In this document: positions 12,538 to 23,619 of the stretch, in pieces
How positions within the stretch are numbered: position 1 is the first letter of the stretch
How the letters are laid out: every line of letters begins with the position of its first letter
NCBI RefSeq assembly: GCF_905475465.1
Contig: NC_062250.1
Location: 12,050,501-12,114,500, forward strand
DNA from: Pieris napi
Taxonomy: Eukaryota; Arthropoda; Insecta; Lepidoptera; Pieridae
Direction of reading: 5' to 3'
DNA: 64,000 nt
Notes under the pieces: generated by a model
What the model saw: the letters and a program-made list of their open reading frames with translations, nothing else
The model's database searches: none
Told to the model about the DNA's origin: nothing
Position numbers and translations under genes: made by a program

Positions 12538-15500
12538 TCATTGAGTCGCTTGCGTTGCATCAGAGTGCTCGGTGTCGATGCGGCAGAGCCCAAAGTGTCC
12601 CAGCAATATCGGCCCCACGTCCAACCCCGTGCGGCACCCGACCGCTTGCACTCTTGCCGATCCCACTTCCATCTCGTAGTAACTGCCGATATTCGTACGA
12701 GTACATATTGTGACGACTTATTATTAGGTAGGTGAAAAATTACTGATTCAGTTATTGTAATAAATATGCAATAATATGCGGAGGCATATAAACATTAATC
12801 ACATGTGAAAGCTATAACTACTAAGAAAACGCGTAGAAATAAATGAAACGAGAACTATTTTAGCTTTATGAAGATTTATATATGGAGATAATTTGATAAA
12901 TTAATGGAAATCAAAGTCATCATTTTGCCTTATAGTAGAAAAGATTGTCTTACCGAACGTTCCAGCGGTATGAGTTCTCGATGGGCATGTAAAAACCGGG
13001 CTCGTTGAGTAGCAAGTGGGTCTGCAGACGGCGCAAATCGGCCCCCTCCGCTGGATATACGTGCTGGAAGGGGCTCCCGCTGGCTGCCGCGCCCTGAGCG
13101 TGCGGGATTCGGCGTCCCACGAGCACAATCGTACTCTCGCTGCTGTCGCTCTCTATCCATAGTAACACATTCAAAAATTGCTCCTCCTGACCGGCTAAAG
13201 TCTTTGTTACGACACACGCAATAAACCTATTCTCGATGACAAAGTCGCTGAAGAAAATTCTGGAGAGTCTGTGCTCCTGCGACACTTTATCCGACGGATT
13301 CACTTTGAGACAAGAACCGCCCGTGAAGCTGTCCTCGAAGAACGGTTCTAGGCATTCCAGCTCATCGGGCACATACCCCAGTGCATACCTTGTTTTCATA
13401 TTCTTGTTTCCCAACCGCAGACTGATTGACATCTGCACCATGGAAGGACCTCTTTCTCTTGCGTCCATCTCACTCATGGTATTCAGACTTGAGTTCACGT
13501 CTTCTTTGGACTTAGTTACTTCGTCGTCTGATTTTGCTGATTTTACTTTGAAAAAATGTCGTAAAACCCATGTAATTTTTCGTTTAACAGATTTTCTTTC
13601 GCTTTGTGCTGGTTCCTCTACCGTCTCTTCTACTTCGTGCATATTACTAATACTATCAGGATTCATTGAAAACACCATTTCTTTGCTGGTAGTTGGATCC
13701 TCAGTGTTTAGTCTGCTATCTTCGATAGTCTTTCGGTAGTGCAATATCCCAGCTTTGTCCTTGAACAAGCCTAGTCTCGAGAGGCTGACGATGTTATCAA
13801 GTGTTGAAAGCAAGTACCCGTGTGGGCCGTGGGAGCTATTCGGTTGGTATTGTTGATGCCGTAAGTTGTACCAAGGGACAGGACATATCACCTAGAAGAA
13901 GTAATAATAATGTATTGGATATTATCTAATACAATTATTTTATTTTTTGTGAACAACAAAAAGTATTGTATATAAATATAATTCCTTTTTACATGAATTA
14001 TATTATGTTTTTTGGTTCAATGGCGCTTACCTCTCCATAAATTCTCCGCTTTTTTCCCTGCCCTCTACAAAAGGAAGTCTGAAAAGGCAGAGTTGACGGG
14101 AGTTTAGTGTTTAAAAAGGGCCAGATACTCCCCCAGAAAGCTCGTTCCCGTAGCAGAAAGCGGTCATAGTTATTCAAGTCTTCCGCTTGCGCCACTGCGT
14201 TAGAGTCTCCTTGCTCCTCAGACATGGCCTCGTGAGTCCAAGCCGGCGCAAAAATGGCCAATGAACAACCATAATCGTGAACAAGTCGAACAGCCTGACC
14301 GGGAATGAGAATAAGCTTCAAATATATTATGTATAAACATTCCAAACTGATTGCTACTGATTTAAGGCAAGGCAAGTTCTGAGCGTAGCTACGGCTCAGT
14401 ACAACCAATAACAATAACTGTCTCAACCTCAAACTAACATCTAAACAAGAACAGACCCCTAAAAACCATCCATTTTTCTTTAGTTCTATATTTGTAGAAC
14501 TCGAACATTCAGCTTACGTTTGGCTGCACATGGTGCCAAAGTCTACCGCCTTCTTGAGCCTATTAAGATAGGAAAGATCCAAATAAAAAGGCGAGTAGAA
14601 GGAAAAACGTGAAAATTCTATTTCCGTCAGAGTACCATAATCAGAGGCAAAGGCAACAGCTAGAACCTAATAATAGGGTTATATGGTTGATCTATATCTC
14701 GACACCTGTTGCGTGTTAAATTGTCCGCCGCCGTAGAAGTTTCGCCCCCAAACATCTATTCCAACGTAAAGATCGGTCAAGCGTGAGCCGGCCTCCTTCA
14801 CACTACTGGCGACGTCTTCCTCTCGCCAAGAATAGTTCGTGAAGAACCCGTCAGCGGCGTCGAAAAACACTCTGCAAATATACAACGATTTTTTTTATAA
14901 AAAGCAAGAACGCGATATCAGAAGCGATTTCAATTCATTTATCTTCTTCAACGAAAACATATATCATCATCAAACTTGTTTTTTTCGTTGAGTCCGTTCT
15001 GCCAGTTGAGATGCCCGTCTCCAGTGACACTGTCGTACCAAACCAGCTCGGGGTCGGCTAGTTCAGCATGCAGCATTTCGCGAAGGTACCTCACGAACTG
15101 CACCAATGACTCCGGCCGTGAAACCTAATCGGATGTATTTACAATGGTGAAATAGAAATGTTTCTCGCAGGAAAATAAAATTGATTAGATCGTTCCTTAT
15201 AACCTTATTTTCTACATTAAGTAGCCAGCCATCGAATTTGAGTGTTTTGGCTATAGCGACGAGAGCACTTGCCAAATTCTGCCATTCCGTCTCCGATTGA
15301 AGGATGCGCTCCCAAAACGCTACACCTTCTCCCCATTCCGTTATCACCGTCCCTTAAACCGACCATTTCGTCAGTAAAATAATATTACAATAGTACATTG
15401 AAATACCAAGTAAAAACCCACCTAAAACTTTCACTCCGTGGCTGTGTGCTACATTGATCCAACTCAGTGGAGGAATGGTAATCAAGTGATGGCTGAAATA

Positions 15501-16806
15501 TATAAAGATATCGACACCACCCCAGTTGTAAAAACTATAAGCGTCAGAGTTTCCCGTTCCATCAATCATGCTGCAAGTAAGTTCTAAAACTATTATTTGG
15601 TTACAAGTTTGAAATAAAAATAACACGCGGCAAGCAGTAAAGAATACTTTTTTTAACAAGAAGCTTCTAACGATCAGTTCATCTAACATATTTTGTGTGT
15701 GCGTGGCCGGCCTTTAAGGATGTGATAGGTACACTGTTCTCACGAAAGGAAACACTAATACTTCGTGTTTATTATATATTATTTATAATAGTATATATTC
15801 CAAAAATTAATGAGAGACTCGTGCATGTGACAAATTCGCGAGGTTAAAACTATGTTATTTATTGAAATCAAACAATGTCAAGGGAAATTTGTTCAAATTT
15901 TTTTGTGTATAACATATTGATTAATGTATGGTGTCGTGGGGCCCAATTTTCACCCCTCTATCACCAACCCTTATTTGTTAATTAAATACTTATGACTTAA
16001 CTCTGAGGTATATAGCGAAAAATTCACAGAAAATAAAAGTTTTCATTCCGTAAAACCGAACAGTCTCTGGGGTAGCATAGCAAAATGTTCCATGTCGGTG
16101 TGTACTAAAAAGGTAGGCTAAGTAAAATCACATTAAGGAGAAACGAAGTTCGCGGGGTAGCTGCCCCCGCGAACTTCGTTTATATATTCCTTTTACATAT
16201 AACAAAAACTTCAAAGTTCAAACAAAGTTTTTTTTTAGGTTACTGGGGGCAATCGAGCAGGAGGCTCATTCTTCATTCATTCATTTTCTCGCCCGTTGAC
16301 CACCCTTGATTTGAAAACTGTTAGTTAATTAATGTAAATTTATTAATTGAGACCTTCCCATTTTTTTAATATTGACGTTTATAAGTGTAAATGTACCAAT
16401 ATAAATAATTAGTTTTATATATAATATTTTAATTCCACAAAATTTATGTATATTTTATGTACATAAAAAATATAAGTTTTGAAAAATTGGTTAATTACCT
16501 ATCATCGTGATATCCATTTGCCATGTCGTGACAAACTATTGTTTTTGGTAAGGTTTTCCGATCCTCGCGTTTGACATTTTCCGCATCCGGTTCCATATGA
16601 CAGAATACTTGTGGACTTTCGAGTAATATCTCACCCAAGTCTCTGTTTACATTTATGTTTCTGATAACCTTCTCACTATGCGGTTGTAGCTCTTTGCATA
16701 GTGTTCTCCACGCTGGTGGATCTTGCAGAAATATTAATATGTCCTCATAGTTGTCTAGCGGCTTACAGGTTAGCTCCTCTGTCACCCAAATTTGTTTTTC
16801 TTTCAT
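12538..16806 (-). CDS. ENGASE: Cytosolic endo-beta-N-acetylglucosaminidase
   Basis: GH85 enzyme that cleaves the GlcNAc-GlcNAc bond of N-glycans in the cytosol, acting on free oligosaccharides and misfolded glycoproteins. Eight exons (16806-16499, 15570-15422, 15352-15204, 15124-14976, 14871-14706, 14294-14031, 13891-12954, 12682-12538) keep phase and give 755 residues, close to the human protein. Diagnostic segments in order are VCHDMANGYHDD, DIFIYFSHHLITIPP, TEWGEG, FDGWLLNVEN, LVWYDSVTGDG, FTNYSWREE, YVGIDVWGR, AIFAPAW and CPVPWYNL. FDGWLLNVEN carries the N-x-E catalytic pair. Exon 7 (938 bases) includes a Ser/Glu/Lys-rich insertion of roughly 80 residues that is not part of the usual core. 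The C-terminus ends GLDVGPILLGHFGLCRID-TEHSD-type. An upstream in-frame ATG at 16845 is an alternative start. Confidence 0.96.
16141..16181. repeat. Perfect hairpin, 17-bp arms
   Basis: Arms 16141-16157 (AAACGAAGTTCGCGGGG) and 16165-16181 are exact inverse complements around a 7-base loop, within ENGASE intron 1. The phrase CGAAGTTCGCGGGG is familiar from ends of dispersed lepidopteran repeats, so this is probably two such ends head to head. Confidence 0.8.
16229..16275 (+). repeat. Fragment of dispersed repeat
   Basis: A T-run is followed by GGGGGCAATCGAGCAGGAGG and CTCATT. This matches, with differences, the start of the longer dispersed repeat at 63109-63290 (T-run, GGAGGCAAACGGGCAGGAGG, CTCACC). 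It sits in ENGASE intron 1. Confidence 0.55.
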
Positions 16807-17907
16807 TGTTTTTGTTAACACTAAAATAAAAGATTTAAGAATCACTGCGTCCTTGCCTCTTTAATTTTATTAAATTTAAAATTAGATATAAGCATTAAAC
16901 ATTGTACTTGCTCGCCGCAAGTTATAGTGCATGTCGTACTTAAATTCATTATACTTGTACGTGTTGTGACTTACGTCTAAATGTCACAATTCATCAGTTA
17001 CGATACGTAAACAGTAAGTAGAACCAAAATTAAAATAAAACATTTATTAATATATAAGAACCATTTTTTTTACTTCAATTAAGGTTTTTTTAAATATCTA
17101 GTCTTAACCTAATTTTATTATGACTAATTCAATATTTTAATAAACATGTAACATATTTCTTACACTGAAGTTTATTGAGGTTGACTTAAATTAATCCCAC
17201 AAGATTAATTTTATCAAAATACTGACTGTAAACTATTATTATGTAAAAAAACTGTTTTGTAATTTTTTTTAGAGACTTATAATTTGTTGTAGATAAAGAA
17301 CAGTTGTGAACTATAAAGTATGTGCACTTACTGTATGTGGTTAAATTCAAACAAAACAAGTTAAATTATTCTTGCCAGTGACATTTAAACTATTGAGAAC
17401 TAACACTAATCTAACCATATTTATTGGTCTTGATTCAATGAATAATAAATAAACAATACTATTTAATAGTTACACAGTTTGCCCTACATTTGATAAGCAA
17501 TGAGGATGTGTGCAATACTAGTGATAAGAGAACTGCAACAAAGAGAATTTTTCCTATGGGAATATATCTGTTACAAAATGCATTGCATGTCATCACAAAG
17601 ACAACTATGTTTGAGAATGTTTGGTTTCATAAATCCTTATTACAAGTATCTTGAAACTTAGCTTATTGGTTACCACCACCAGTCTCATTTTACTTATGGC
17701 CTTTGTTAAAATTAATTTATATAATATCCACATAATAAACATGTTATAAATAAATACAGAGGGCTATTTAGGCCAACTGCATAACTAGGACATAACAAAA
17801 GTTATAATTTGTAACTTAAACAATTCTAAATATTTATAACATATTTTATTCAACAGAAAATACAACATGCCTTAGCTAAACCATAATAGACAAGACGTGC
17901 CAGCCAA
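16807..17907. other. Spacer between divergent ENGASE and glycosyltransferase
   Basis: This 1.1-kb AT-rich spacer separates two divergently transcribed glycan genes and must hold both promoters. No TATA element, repeat or open frame can be assigned confidently. Confidence 0.4.
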
Positions 17908-19413
17908 ATGCGCAAATGGTTGCCTCTAAAAAGGCTTCAGCAAGTTTACTTCAAGGTTTTCATTGCATTCATCCTGGGATTGATTGCATTGATTCAATTT
18001 TTTGCATGCTATGGATATTATAACTATGAATGCATTCCTAGGAGTGAAATAGAGAAGCACATTTATTTACACGCAAACCCTAATTTAGTGAAAAGAGCTA
18101 ACCCAGACTGCAGATATGAGGATATTTATCAGAAATATTACCCAGATGATTGGGAAATCAATGGGCATGTTGACGGGTTTCTTCCACATGGAATTGCAAA
18201 TGGCAGTTTTATTCCAAAGGACTGCAATCCTCTGATAAGTGTGGCTATACTTGTTACATATAGGAAAAGACAGAAGCAATTGGATATATTTATTCCATAT
18301 ATACATAATTTTTTAAGGAAACAAAATATACACTACAAGTGAGTGTTTTCTTTTAAATGTATAAAGAATTTTCTTATATGCTTAGCATATCTATGACACT
18401 TATGATAGAGGCTAAGGGTTGGAAATATTATTAACTAGTTGTCAGTAACTTTTGCTTTTGTAAAATATGGCAGTGGTGTGTTGAGGGGAAGTTGCAAAAC
18501 ATTACCTCTCAAAATAATTTTGCCAATGTTGCAACTGCAAGACAGAACATGTGACGTCAAGTATAGATTAACATTTCAGGATATATGTCATTGAACAACA
18601 AGATGATAAGCCCTTCAACAAGGGGCTGTTGTACAATGCGGGCGCGCGGAGGGCGCTCGAGGAGAGGTTCCCGTGTCTCATTCTGCACGATGTAGACCTT
18701 TTGCCGGTCAACGCCGCCAACATCTACGCCTGCCTTCGCCTTCCTCGACACATGAGCGCTAGCATCGACAAGTTCCGCCTCAATCTACCCTACGAGTCCC
18801 TAACAGGCGGGGTCCTGGCCATCCGCGCCGACCACTTCCGCCAGATCGACGGCTTCTCCAACCGCTTTCAAGGCTGGGGCGGAGAGGACGACGATCTCGC
18901 GCTGCGCCTGCGGCACGCCGCTTTAGATATTTTAAGGTGAGGCTTTTACCCTTTTCAAATAAGCTCCAAATTATTGACTGTTTGTCAATCTCACGTAGCT
19001 TCCCGCCTAGGTTCTATATTTTTAAAGCGAACTCACACAAGTAAAGGAAAGGACCGTATGGTATTTTTTTTAAGCCGGTGAATAGTTTTAAATTTCCAAT
19101 AAACGTAAGAGAATAGAAATATTCGGTCGGTTGCATATACCTACATATGTTTTTAGGTATTCATTCTATCTGTCCTATCCTGAAAAAGTTTAATTGTATT
19201 CAATTATGTTACATCGATGCATGCAGACTGCCCCCGGAGATGTCGAGGTACCGGATGCTGGTGCACCGTCAGGAGCGCAAGAACGCGGCTCGGCACCGGC
19301 TGTTGGAGACGGGGCCCGAGCCGAGGGACGGGTTCCGAGCGCCCGACCACCCCGCCCCCCTCGCCCCTGTCACCCACACACGCCTCTACGCCCTCATCAG
19401 AGTGCGCACCTGA
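17908..19413 (+). CDS. Beta-1,4-galactosyltransferase family enzyme
   Basis: Type II Golgi glycosyltransferase (GT7 family) that adds Gal or GalNAc in beta-1,4 linkage to GlcNAc-type acceptors. Three exons, 17908-18338, 18580-18936 and 19227-19413, keep phase and give 324 residues. A membrane anchor at about residues 13-38 (FKVFIAFILGLIALIQFFA) follows a short basic cytosolic tail. Family signatures are CNPLISVAILVTYRKRQ, FNKGLLYNAG, HDVDLLPVN (DVD metal site), PRHMSASIDKF and FQGWGGEDDDL. The motif PRHMSA-DKF-LPY puts it with the B4GALT1/insect GalNAc-transferase branch, not B4GALT7. Gal versus GalNAc specificity cannot be fixed from sequence by eye. Exon 1 is AT-rich, whereas exons 2 and 3 are clearly GC-rich. 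It is convergent with the next gene and divergent from ENGASE. Confidence 0.91.
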
Positions 19414-19483
19414 CTCCCTTGGCACCCCTTATTCAAGCGCTGCTAGTCATTGGTCAATTGTGTTAAATAATCGCGCTCAGTCG

Positions 19484-19489
19484 AATAAA
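19484..19489 (+). terminator. Poly(A) signal of glycosyltransferase gene
   Basis: AATAAA lies 70 bases after the stop codon. The convergent gene ends at 19605, so the two 3' ends are only about 110 bases apart. Confidence 0.6.
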
Positions 19490-19604
19490 ATGAAAATGAA
19501 TTATAACTTGTGTAGCTTTATTTATTAATGAATTCTTTGTACAGATGTAGAAACCGATAGAAATGAAATACTTCTGCAGGTCACAGTAGTTTCATTTCTT
19601 ACAT

Positions 19605-20291
19605 TCAGTTGTCGCGGCTTTTGAGTGGTGCCACGAATTTACAATTATTTACAGCCTCGGGTAGTTTTGGAGATGTTTTCTGTTTTCTTTTTTGCAAATT
19701 TTCAAGTTCTGCAGCGGTTTTACCGGTTGCTATGGAATTAACTTTATGTGTTGTATTTTCGTTTGTGTTAATTTCCCTCGGATTCACATATTTCATCACT
19801 CCGTTCTTGTTGGCGAGTTGTGATTGAGTAAATTGTTGTGTGTTTTTAATTTTCACCGTTTCCCCGAATGCCCGCGGAGTTGAAGAAAAGCTATCTTTTA
19901 GTTTCCCTGAACTATTCAGGGCAGTGTCTGTATCCATATGGTTTAACCAATTTTTTACCGCAGTGGTATACTTTTCTTTGCGAAAGCTGAAACTGGAAAC
20001 CTCTCTCTTTGTATTTTTATCATTATGCTTGATAGCAGTTTTACGTTTTGGATTTTTCCCCTTTTTTAGTTCCTCCGTAGAATTAGAAATCTCTGACAAT
20101 GATGGATCATCAAGTAAATCCTCCCATTTGTGTGAAGTGCTTTCCGAAAAGTGTGGAGCGATCGATTGGTTTTGAGATAGCGCTCCCATTCCTTCGGAAT
20201 CTAAAGAAGGGCCGTCGCCAATTTCTAAATTACTTGGGGCTGAAGGAGCAACATGTAAAGGCTCGTTTTGAAAGTGATTTTCTATGTTCAT
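19605..20291 (-). CDS. Unrecognised disordered protein, 228 residues
   Basis: This is a single open frame of 228 residues, from ATG at 20291 to the stop at 19605. The product is hydrophilic: an acidic N-terminal third (WEDLLDDPSLSEISNSTEEL), a basic patch (KKGKNPKRKTAIKHNDKNTK), then a central segment FRKEKYTTAVKNWLNHMDTD. It ends Lys-rich with CKFVAPLKSRDN. There is no membrane segment and no catalytic motif. The length and non-random composition argue for a real gene. The W and FVAP segments look like short conserved linear motifs in an otherwise disordered protein. A possible splice acceptor (TTTTATAG) lies about 12 bases before the ATG, so a 5' untranslated exon is likely. I do not recognise the family. 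Confidence 0.65.
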   Translation of the reverse strand: MNIENHFQNEPLHVAPSAPSNLEIGDGPSLDSEGMGALSQNQSIAPHFSESTSHKWEDLLDDPSLSEISNSTEELKKGKNPKRKTAIKHNDKNTKREVSSFSFRKEKYTTAVKNWLNHMDTDTALNSSGKLKDSFSSTPRAFGETVKIKNTQQFTQSQLANKNGVMKYVNPREINTNENTTHKVNSIATGKTAAELENLQKRKQKTSPKLPEAVNNCKFVAPLKSRDN

Positions 20292-20345
20292 ATTATTAGA
20301 CCTATAAAATTTATCTTATTAAGAAAAATTAACTGTTTTATCTTT

Positions 20346-20822
20346 CTAAGATTTAATCGTCGTAAATGAGTCTACTAGTAAGATTAGCACATACAAATAT
20401 TTTAGCACAATTTCGGTACAAAAAGCGACTCTTTCCACGTAATCGTTATTATGTGCGTGTAAAAACGAATCAATAAGATCAATGTGTACAGTATTGTGTG
20501 GCATAAACAGAAACGTTTCAAAAGGCGTCGGTTTATCGATCGCATAAGTCCAATAATATATATTTAAGCCATGATCCAGACACATAACTGTAAACTGACT
20601 AGGTATTTTACTTATATTTTTGTAACGCAAAAGTGTCCTGAATGGTGCAAGGGTTTCGTAACCAAATAGCCATGTACAACACCATACAATTGTATCGATA
20701 AACCTTGAGTTTTGGTTAACATAATGTGGTGTATTTATTTTTCGGGAGTTTGCAGAAATGAAATACCAATTGGATAACTAAAACTTTATAATTAAACAGA
20801 TTTTTACTTACACTAAAGGCAT
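20346..20822 (-). CDS. Small hydrophobic protein, unrecognised
   Basis: Exon 2 (20777-20346) is open for 144 codons including the stop, directly after a TTTTAG acceptor. A tiny first coding exon (20822-20814, Met-Pro-Leu) before GTGTAAG joins in phase, giving about 146 residues. The product has hydrophobic stretches near FIDTIVWCCTWLFGYETL and, at the C-terminus, EIVLKYLYVLILLVDSF. Between them is an aromatic/His-rich region (LDHGLNIYYWTYAIDKPTPF, MPHNTVHIDLIDSFLHAH). It is likely a small membrane protein. The stop lies only 54 bases before the ATG of the next minus-strand gene. The first exon is the weakest part, because a better donor two bases on would break the frame. Confidence 0.5.
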
Positions 20823-22429
20823 CCTTTCAGGGTTCCTGGTGTGACTCTCTGTAAATTTTAAATAAAAAAATGTTTTTAAAATTCTAATATTTTGGTCCAT
20901 AAGATTGATTAGTTGATGGCATATAACATAAATATAATAATGTTTAAAAGTGTCGTCATTCTAATTTTGATACTTTCCTAGTAGAGTGTTAAAAAGATTC
21001 GATAAAACTTTCTGCCCAAGAGGCGATAAATATTTTCTAAAATCTTGGGTATAATGACACCGTGCTTTCATTTTAATATGCAACAATAACGTTTGCACTA
21101 TTAAACCGGCTTTACGAAATTATATGATATATATTATATAGGACAAATATCTAATTTTGCGTTTCCCGCTTAATATAATATATATTTTTTTAAATTTATG
21201 GTCTGGTATCTAGACCTTTAGGCCACTTAATATATTATGCATCAATAAACCACAGCGTAAAATAATTAGGCATATGTCACTATCAAGAAAATAATAACGT
21301 TATTCTGTAACCGCAGTGTTTTCCTCAATTATAATCTGTCCTTTCGTAATCATTATTCTCCTATAATTCATAATCCTATATTCTGTCCTATCAATAGAAT
21401 GAAGTCTGTGATCCTTCATCCTATCGCCTTCTTAGTCTGTGTTTAAAACTACTTCTACAGTCTACTTGAGTGATGAGTCTTGAAAAGTAAGAGTGGTCAG
21501 TGGAATTGCAGCCGCTAGCGCAGAAGAAAACTACTATAAACCTATTTAAAATAAAATCTTAAACTTTATTTTTTGACTTTTCATCCGTGGCGTTTTAATT
21601 AAATGATCAACAATATGTTACTTCGTTTGCTATTTAAGCGCGGTCACTATTCTAGATGTTTTCCGTAGCACCACACATTACTAATAATATGTTAGTATTA
21701 TCTAAGTTCATTGTATTATATTGGTCGACACATTCGAGATATGGCTTGTTAATATGATAATCTTTCAGATTATTTAGGTGGATCCATGAAATGACCTTGA
21801 CAGAAAGAGATAGCAATTTAGCAAAATCCACTCTAATGTTTGTCATGATTAAAACTCGTGACAAACAAACTCGCATCTTTGGCCTTTTGGGTGAGATGTA
21901 GTTAAGATTGTGTTGTAAGAAGAGTATTCGGTGAATTTAAATAACACTGTACGTGCCTTCAACTTGAAGGCTTTAAAGGCCGTAGTGCACGTAAACTTGA
22001 TGAAATAACGTTTAATGAACAAAGCCCATTAGACAATCATGTCTCGTTATCAAAGCAATAACTTTAAGATATCTGAAGAAGAAGTTACGAGTTTACTATA
22101 TTATGACTTCTCTGTCACTACGGCCTATTACGGCCTACTGCGGCCATTGTTAGAAATGGAAAATTTTGTAAGTGAATACTTTTGCTATAATGGGTTGTAT
22201 TTATTTCTACTTTATTATTATTAGCCCATAACAACCTGCCTCTTTTACTTCACAAATTCCTAAGAAAAGCATTAAGTCTCGCGCTATCTCCGTCTTAGTT
22301 TGTCACCGTCATCATATCAGGCGTCCACTGCTGTTCATAGACTTCCCTCATAGATTTCCACAAAGAACGGCAATTGGGAAGAATTTTACGCAAAATACGC
22401 ATATTTTTTCCGACGAAACAATGTAAAAA
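20823..22429. other. Intergenic, AT-rich
   Basis: No supported gene. Short open frames at 21652-21876 (-) and 22039-22224 (+) have no family resemblance. Local inverted phrases occur (GTACGTGCCTTC ... GTGCACGTA, 21950-21990), but no element ends could be defined. Confidence 0.4.
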
Positions 22430-23175
22430 ACTTGCTGTTCCTTGTGTGGCCACGCTTTAGATTGATCTATAGTTAAGCCTTCATACGCAGATGCATTAAG
22501 TTCAACAATTCCGGAAGTTCCAAAACCCGCATATTCTTCCGCAGCGAAGGCTGTATCTCAAAATAATTCTACTAATCCCTCATATCCTCGACATGGTTAT
22601 GATCTTGTTGCTCATAATAATGTATTGAAAGACTTCCAAGTTCCAGAGCCTAAACATGGCAGTGCTCTGGTTGGTCACAAAAATAAAGAGGAAGAAAAAT
22701 CGGATGTCTTAGAAATGATACTAGCATTAATAACTACTTTAATAAACTCAAACTTACTGAAACCGTCCCACGTTGCCTCTATTAATGAAAAAGTAAAATC
22801 AATTAATGTTATTAAAAATAATGGATTGCAAGACAATTCAATGGAATTGCAAGAGTGTTGTTCCAAAGAAACATGATTAAATATATTTGATAAATAAACA
22901 TTCTCCTGTTGTTGTCGCGTTATCTGAGACGTGGTTGAAGCCAGGGTACCTATTTAGGATCCCTGGATATACCAGCTTGCGAGAACATAGATTTGATGGC
23001 CATGGTGGCGTAGCATTACTTGTCAGAAACTCAATATATGTTTAATATATGATGCCATTAATATTGTCGGCATGAAAATTGATAATATTTCTTCGTATTG
23101 TTGATAGTAATATTTGCAAGTGTGGAGAAGATATTGGTGACCTCGACCATATTTTCTTTTCTTGTTCCTAATATG
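22430..23175 (+). mobile_element. Internally deleted jockey-like LINE
   Basis: Three pieces of one LINE lie in order on the plus strand. First comes the end of ORF1: a zinc-knuckle-like CSLCGHAL at about 22435, one stop codon, then an open frame from about 22473 to 22876. Second is the start of the ORF2 endonuclease at about 22905-23042, reading VVALSETWLKPGYLFRIPGY then HGGVALLVRNSI. Third is a C-terminal Cys/His motif at about 23110-23170 (CKCGEDIGDLDHIFFSCS). Most of the endonuclease and all of the reverse transcriptase are missing, so this is a 5'/3' fusion. It cannot move itself. Confidence 0.75.
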
Positions 23176-23619
23176 ACCCCACCTCCTTTCTGAATTCCGT
23201 ACAATTACCTACTTCATGTTCCGTTTCCGACTCAAATCTCCTGCCTTTTGCTTTATCCTTTATTGTATTATAATGTATTATCATCTTTCATAATCAATAA
23301 TAATATTAAGATGTAATATGTTTGTGTAGATACACACTTTTTGTGTGTGTTTTTAACCAGCTTATCCCTTTATTTCCATTTGATGTCTGTGTTTTTTTTC
23401 TCGCGTGTAGTTTCCCATTATTTTACTTGAAAGTGAAACTGGCATAAAGTTAAAACCATTGCCATAATATTAAAAAAAAAAACCTGTGGTCACTGGTCAC
23501 TCCTTCCTTTCATTTGAGTTATATTATTCATTATTATTACTGAATAAAACAGTGTTTACGAATAATTTCTTATTGCAATGATTTGTTATAAATAACTGTT
23601 TAAGTAATAGTTATGCAAT
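23176..23619. other. VPS41 upstream region
   Basis: AT-rich sequence between LINE debris and the VPS41 ATG. It includes an A-run near 23470 and no identifiable promoter element. Confidence 0.35.
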
